Source: Galaxea fascicularis
Lineage: Eukaryota > Cnidaria > Anthozoa > Scleractinia > Euphylliidae
Assembly (NCBI GenBank): GCA_948470475.1
Contig: OX419338.1
Location: forward strand, 31,058,382 to 31,122,381
Reading direction: 5' to 3'
Length of the DNA: 64,000 nucleotides
Under the pieces are notes generated by a model. It had not been told where the DNA came from and ran no database searches. It saw nothing but the letters and a program-made list of their open reading frames with translations. Below are positions 58,101 through 64,000 of this stretch, in pieces (positions within the stretch are counted from its first letter, which is position 1; every line of letters begins with the position of its first letter). Made by a program: the position numbers and the translations under genes.

Positions 58101-60997
58101 GCTACCTGAGATGTTTAGAAAGCTTGGCTTGGACTTTGATGAGAGAGTTTTGCCATCTATCATGAATGAGGTATTTTTAGAATCTGAATTTCTACCTAAG
58201 TTAATTAGTGGCAAAAGTAAAAATGCATTAGTACGGTACTTGTACTTTCTTATGATTAACTTGTAAAATTAATGAGATGTCTAGCTACTGTAATCAAGGA
58301 AGTGGAAGCTTAATGTAGCCAGCTTGAAATTGCCATTAGAGGCATTTGTGAAAATCATGAAGTGTCCATTGAAATAGAGAGAGACATGTACAGTGTGTAC
58401 AAATTATCTAATTGTGTGTTTAATTGTAGGTTTTGAAGAGTGTTGTTGCCCAGTTTAATGCTTCACAGCTGATTACGATGAGACAAGAGGTAACATGACC
58501 TAACGTATTTTTATAATGCTACAACTGTACATGTATGGTAGGATTTGAATGCTGGTTTGTCAGTATTTTTGTAATGCCTTATATCTCAGTTAGTATACAC
58601 TCTGTGATTAGTCAATTTTGCCAACCATATTCCACTGTACAGCCTGCTAACTTTGAATTCAACTTGTTTTCTCGTTAAACTCACCTGCCAAACTCACCTG
58701 CCAAACTTACCTGTCAGTAAAATATGAATATCTTACTGACCTTGTTTTCTCAGGCTGCACCATATATATACAACATTAGTGTTTTACTGATCCTTGTTTT
58801 TTCCTGTTGATTTATGGTTTGCGCATTTCATGCTTGGGCCATAAATCAACAGGAAAAATCCCAACCCCAAGCTTACAGTACAGAGTGAGTAATCAAGGTT
58901 AGCAAGAGGTATATGTCTTCAGTGGAGAAACCTCTTCTTCCCTTTATAGCTTGTCCATTACTTTACATGTGTTTAAAATTTTAACAATCAGTCTTGTAAG
59001 AAACGTACAGTAACTAGACAGACTAACAGTTAATACATAATACAATCATGTACAGTACATGTATTAAGCATACTGGGTTATGTTGGCTGTATGCGAGTAA
59101 CAAAGGCCCTGGCAAATGAGGACACACTGTTGTGGACACATTGTTGCCGATACAAATGTTTCCCTGTTTTCCTGTGCGCGCAACATTTGTGTCGGCAACC
59201 AATGTTTCCCAGTTTGCGCAGCATGAAAACACAACATTCATTTTGTATCCCACGCGTTTAATTTGCACGCTCAAGAAACATCATGAGCAACAATGTCTCC
59301 TCATTTGCCAGGGCCTTGAGACTACAGTCTGGCTACCAGAACATAAAATCAGCAATTGTTTATTTATTCACTTGACAAAATAATTTATTTTGTAGGTCAG
59401 TTTGTTGATTAGGAGGCAGCTAACTGACCGGGCAAAGGACTTTTTCATTATCTTGGATGATGTGTCTATTGTAAGTTCAATCATCTACATGTACAGCTGT
59501 AAAACAAAATAAAAATAAATAAATAAAATACTGTGTTTATAGTGGAAGTGCACTTAGCTATGCAAGCTAGTTTACAGGCACTCCACTTAAATCCAAAGAA
59601 ACAAATAATTTAAATAAACTTAACATGATAAGAATCCCAACAAGTGGGAGGCAAACCACGTAACCACGTGGCCACTTGGCCACCCTGCCTCCCTGCACAT
59701 GCACATGTACCTCTACAGCTGTACTTTTAGATGCAGTTTGTTATCATTCAACAGTACAAATTGTTACCTAAAAAAGCTAATTTTTTATCAGTTTAATACA
59801 TTTAATACTGAAAAAGATTTCTTATCAGGGATGGGCAGTCATGAAAATTAAATCTTAGAGAAAATTATTTTTTTCAAGGGAAGAGGAAAGTTAGAAAATA
59901 TTAAAACAAATTTTGTTTTCAGCTCTTTGGACATTACTCTTGTTTTTGAGCATTATGCCCCATTGTTGACAACAGTATTGTGGGCTATATTAAGTGAATC
60001 TGTTTGCGATTAATAATTTCGCAGCTGATGATTTAAACACTTCATGTTTAGTCTGTACAGTGTATGATTGAAAAATGGGCTGTGGTTTATACTGTAGTGC
60101 TCAGTTGACTCCATACACTGATATGTGATGTACTTGGTTTTCCAGACTGACTTAAGTTTTGGACGGGAGTACACTGCAGCCATCGAAGCAAAGCAAGTCG
60201 GTGGGTACAAAGTAATTTTGTATTTGTAGTAAGGTTGTGCATGATCATAATAATGCTTGGTAAATGCTATAGAGCATAAATCATGCTAAAGACGATACAA
60301 GAGAAACCCTGCTCTTGAACTTTGCTGTATGCCTTATCTTCATTTGTATAGAGGCAGCTTTTTAATCATTATAGCTGATAAGATGTATTTTCTTTTTTTT
60401 AATGTTCTTGATCGTCACAGCCCAACAAGAAGCACAGCGAGCTCAGTTTCTGGTAGAAAAGGCAATCCAAGAGAGGCAGCAGAAAATTGTGCAAGCTGAA
60501 GGAGAAGCCAAGGCAGCCACTTTGATATCCTAATTAATTAACCAATAGTGTTGTTTGTTTTTGTTATAAAAGACTGTCCAGGGAATATGCAAGTAATACA
60601 GAGTTGACTGTAGCTGCTTGCCATAATAATTTTTGGTGGGCTTGTCTGGATTCTTGGCAAAACTCTGTTGTAGACTTTTCCAAACTTGTACATCAAAAGT
60701 GAAGATCATTCCCTTACACAATAATTGAAACTCACAGCCTGAATTTCACCATTTATTTTCATTGTGACTGTGCATTGTCCTTGACAATAGTCACCTTGGC
60801 AATGCTCTGAAGGGTAATCCAGGTTACTTGAAACTCCGGAGGATACGAGCAGCACAGCTGGTTTCAAATACGGTAAGAGTGTCAATGCCAACAATGAATT
60901 GCTTGAGTAATCAGATCAGAACAGTTGGGTTTTCTGCTTGACAATGTTCTTCAATTTTTTTGTTGTCATTGTTAAGTGACTGACTGAATGACTGTTG

Positions 60998-61048
<51 letters not shown>

Positions 61049-62668
61049 CAAGTGATTGATTGATCAATTGTACAATTAATTGAATGATGACTGACTGACT
61101 GACTGACTGATTGATTGACAATATCAATTATTAGTTGAATGATTGACTGACATACTAATACACAAAAATTTGGTATTATCAACAGAGTTGATAAAATAAT
61201 GTAAATTGACCACCATACAGGGACCCTAAAAGCTGACGTTTCGAGCGCTAGCCCTTTGTCAGAGCGAATCGAGGAATTATGGGTTGTGTGTAGTTTTTAT
61301 ACTGGAGTAGGAGCTACGCTATTGGTGGTAACATGGCAACGTGAAAAATAGGAATACATTAGTTAAATGAAAAGCGTTCGTTAATACTGTGGGGATTAAG
61401 GGTGCCGATTTGGAAGATGAATTTTTGTTCCAGATTCTTACGGCTTTCCGTCGTACTTGATGTAGGGAAAGGCCGCAGATAGCCGTGTGTTGTTTGAAGT
61501 GGTTAGGGAGATTAAAATGATGAGCGACTGGCTTAGATGCATCCTTGTCATTCTTCTCAACATCGCAAAGGTGTTCGTGGAATCGGTCGCCTAGTCATCT
61601 TCCTGTCGCGCCAATGTATAATTTATTGCATAACGTACAGGTTAGGCAATAAATGACATTTGTGGAGGTACATGTGAAACGATCAGTGATCGTAACAGAT
61701 CTGATACTGACTGACTGATTGATTGACAATGTCAATTAATTATTAGTTGAATGATTGACTGACATACTGACTGACTGATTGGTTGATTCATTCATTAATG
61801 TGTAATGCTCCGACTTTGCTTAGATTTCAAACTCGCAGAACATGGTGTTCCTGGATGCTGGTGCACTGATGTTGAATGTTAGAGATACTGACAATGTTGA
61901 GGCGTAAGTAGCATTGAAGTCACCTCGTACATGTTTTGCATGTTATAAGACATGATCAAATTAATGTGCAAGTTCTAAAAAAAAAATTGTAGATTTACTG
62001 ATCACCTATGATGGCATCTTGATATTCAATCCCAGTTAACACCATATATTAAAATTGTATGTTTAGCTGGAGACTATTAAAGGAGTTAGGGCTGGTTCAC
62101 ACTTTGAAATAAGCATAAGCATAAGCATAAGAAAAATATGTGTGTGAACTGGGGTTACATAAGCATAAGCATAAGCACAAGGAATGGAAGTTTTTCCATT
62201 CCTTGTGCTTATGCTTATGCTTACGTAACCCCGGTTCACACACATATTTTTCTTATGCTTATGTTTATGCTTATACTTACGCTTATGTGCTTATCTCAAA
62301 GTGTGAACCAGCCCTTAAAGGTGGACCTCTGGTGTTCAAGTGACATTGAACATGATGGGCTTACATGTAAATGTACCATGATTGTTTTTCTTAATTCTTC
62401 CAGACTTGTTTAGGTGTTTTTGTTGGTTTTGTATGAGGCAAACCCTACAATTGAAGCTGTTTTAAGATGTCATTTCTTCACAGTCACAGTAATCACAAAA
62501 TGACTTTGTTTTGAACCCAGTAAAATGATGTTAGATGGTTAAATACATGCATACACTGTAAGTGAATTGGCCCCTCATTTTTCACTGGGTGCAAATGTTT
62601 TAATAAAAATTTTGTTTTGCTGATTGGATTTTAGGGCTTTGGGATTAGATTCAAAATCAAAGAAATGA
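55168..62668 (+). CDS. PHB2, prohibitin-2
   Basis: Exons: 55168-55294, 56181-56262, 57168-57247, 58046-58170, 58430-58489, 59396-59470, 60146-60200, 60421-60524, 60795-60872, 61824-61903, 62635-62668. These sum to 900 bp, or 299 residues plus stop, the usual PHB2 length. An N-terminal hydrophobic anchor lies at about 22-40. The SPFH/PHB domain covers about 40-200 ([57 protein letters not shown]). A coiled coil follows ([20 protein letters not shown]). PHB2 forms ring complexes with PHB1 in the inner mitochondrial membrane that support cristae, proteases and mitophagy. One intron is U12-type (separate entry). Introns contain a Penelope fragment and a Harbinger-like MITE. Confidence 0.96.
60525..60794 (+). 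other. U12-type AT-AC intron in PHB2
   Basis: Starts ATATCCTAA and ends TAGTCAC. TCCTTGAC at 60778-60785 matches the U12 branch-point consensus, with the branch A 10 nt before the 3' end. No GT donor exists at the required junction. Splicing at AT-AC restores the frame between ACTTTG and CTTGGC and gives the exact PHB2 length. Confidence 0.9.
60998..61110. repeat. (GATT)n and (GACT)n microsatellites
   Basis: About eleven ATTG units, then a run of GACT units, in the PHB2 intron before exon 61824-61903. Similar GACT-rich sequence recurs on the far side of the Penelope fragment. Confidence 0.9.
61160..61704 (-). pseudogene. Penelope-like element fragment with GIY-YIG endonuclease remnant
   Basis: On the minus strand from about 61690 the frame reads [19 protein letters not shown], then a stop, [11 protein letters not shown] and [13 protein letters not shown]: the C-terminal GIY-YIG nuclease of Penelope-like retroelements. 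After LSLHQ the similarity moves to another frame ([15 protein letters not shown]), so there is one stop and one frameshift. The element ends in a Penelope terminal repeat near 61166-61270. Imperfect 55-60-bp direct repeats flank it (about 61100-61156 and 61709-61768). It is intronic in PHB2 and antisense. Confidence 0.8.
61232..61268 (-). ncRNA. Degenerate hammerhead core
   Basis: Minus strand reads CTGACAA, GGGC-TAGC-GCTC, GAAAC, GTC. The core G that should follow CUGAN is A here, so self-cleavage is probably lost. Confidence 0.45.
62086..62317. mobile_element. PIF/Harbinger-like MITE with TTA duplication
   Basis: The element 62089-62314 begins GGGCTGGTTCACACTTTGA and ends with its complement, flanked by TTA on each side. 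The interior consists of many GCATAA/TTATGC words and a central palindrome, so it folds end to end. It lies in the last PHB2 intron. It shares GGG-start ends and 3-bp duplication with the element at 6632-7041, but not sequence. Confidence 0.8.
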
Positions 62669-62980
62669 ACATTAGGATCTAGCTACTACATGTTCAAGCA
62701 GTTTGGAACTTTACTAGAATGAACATCTTGACCCACCTTGGAAACTAACAAGGCATACACAAGTCACTGAAATCAACAGCCACTGGTCATTTAAGGATTG
62801 TGTTGGTGCTAAAAATAATTGTATCAGAAACTGCAATAGCTTGGATGTGTGCAGCAGGAGAACTGAATCATCACATTTTTGCAATCAGTTTTGTTTTGCT
62901 CAAGCCTTTATTTGTAAGGAATTTAGTCCACTCCAGTGTGTTGTGTAATGCTGTGAAACATACTATGCATGTACTGTAAC

Positions 62981-62986
62981 AATAAA
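62981..62986 (+). promoter_or_regulatory. Polyadenylation signal, PHB2
   Basis: AATAAA 313 bp after the PHB2 stop codon, followed by AT-rich then GT-rich sequence. Confidence 0.65.
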
Positions 62987-64000
62987 CATTGAATTTTGAA
63001 GAGTGGGTTAATTTTTGTTTGTCTCCTGTTGTAGTTCTCTCAGCCTTTAGAATACAGTCCTTGTATGCTTTTTATAAAAATTTATATTCCATAATTCCAT
63101 GCAAAGCTTGCAAAACAAAATAATAGAAAGTACACTATACTACTTTGTCAATCTTCTTTTTTTTTTGGTGGGGGGAGGATTTATGAACTCAGGAATTGAT
63201 TTCAATGCAACAGACAAAATTAATTTCAAATAAACTTTTTGCATTCAATGGCTGTAGAAGGTGTGAATAGTGACCAGCTGACCACCTCCAGTCCTCCAGT
63301 TTATACAGTCAACAATAGTTTTAGTTTTCTAAATTAGCCATCTTTTAAAGAAACTGTTTCAGATAGTAATAACAAATCAAAAAACTCTTAATTCTCCAAA
63401 ATGCAATCACTTTAATAATTTATAGAAAACAATGCTACTTGCATCTTCGTCAAATGTTACAAGTATCATCCTTAACAATGACCTTGACTAAAACTATTAA
63501 TTTAAGAGTCGAGGGTATTTCACGTTACCCATTTACACAACCACTTCCTGTATTTTGCCTTAATAAACAACAACTAACAGTTTGTTTTATTGTTATAGTG
63601 TATGCACTCAAAACGCCACAAAAATTGTACAATAAAAAGGAATACACCATTCAATAGTCTCTGATACCATCTTAGTGAGGCAAACCCACAGTTAGCTAAA
63701 ATAGACATTTGCCCAACTTTATGTGCTTTGTAACTGCTCAAAATTTGTACATCTAGAATTCAAGATTTAAAATCATTTTCCCCATCATTCAACAGAACTC
63801 CATTATATACACCATGCAATAGCTGTAAACTGTTTTTTTTTTTTAGAAATTTTCTTGTGGATTATCAGTTTGAAGTAATTGGTAGATGTTTGAATTGAAG
63901 GGTTAGTGTCAAGTAAAACTTTCTTTTAACATGCAAATTAACCACATACATGTACAGAGATGAAGGGAGATTTGTGGCATGATTTGCATTTTGTAGCTGC
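62987..64000. other. No gene recognised to the window end
   Basis: AT-rich sequence beyond the PHB2 poly(A) signal. No exon with supported splice sites was seen. Confidence 0.45.

Overview
The window looks like nuclear DNA from a cnidarian, most likely a stony coral. It is AT-rich and intron-rich, carries single-exon class A GPCR paralogs in tandem, encodes a secreted H-type lectin/Kazal protein, and is full of short terminal-inverted-repeat elements, Penelope-like retroelement debris and tRNA-derived repeats. No bacterial, organellar or rRNA genes were seen. The species call is inference from gene style and repeat content, without a database search.

Layout. Positions 1-10947 are mostly gene-free: repeats, a decayed mobile-element protease-like fragment (5305-5767, -), a PIF/Harbinger-like MITE (6632-7041) and one weak spliced-gene candidate (7182-8026, -). 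Positions 10948-21206 hold three intronless rhodopsin-class receptors on the + strand, separated by MITEs and a Penelope-like terminus with a hammerhead-ribozyme core. Positions 25476-33851 (-) hold a multi-exon secreted gene: a signal peptide, an H-type lectin block, a Cys-rich linker with a Kazal-type domain, and a second H-type lectin block. Its 3' end was not found.

Positions 35784-55075 (-) are SMG8, a nonsense-mediated-decay factor. I could rebuild 18 coding exons with compatible phases, apart from one gap. Its introns have accumulated mobile DNA: a 1.4-kb foldback element, a 2.3-kb array of identical 249-bp tRNA units bounded by a 13-bp direct repeat, a hAT-like MITE with an 8-bp duplication, a Penelope terminus with a hammerhead core, and a 1.2-kb inverted-repeat element carrying a broken host-like coding fragment.

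Positions 55168-62668 (+) are PHB2 (prohibitin-2), 11 exons adding up to exactly 299 codons plus stop. One intron is a U12-type AT-AC intron. SMG8 and PHB2 are head to head with only 92 bp between their start codons, a probable bidirectional promoter with CRE-like and E-box sequences and ATGGCGG at both starts. The rest of the window is PHB2 3' UTR and unassigned sequence.

The most unusual object is the tRNA array (41060-43332). It behaves as one inserted unit, with a 13-bp target-site-like duplication, a near-perfect palindrome at its left end and eight full tRNA genes each followed by a Pol III T-run. It lies antisense inside an SMG8 intron.
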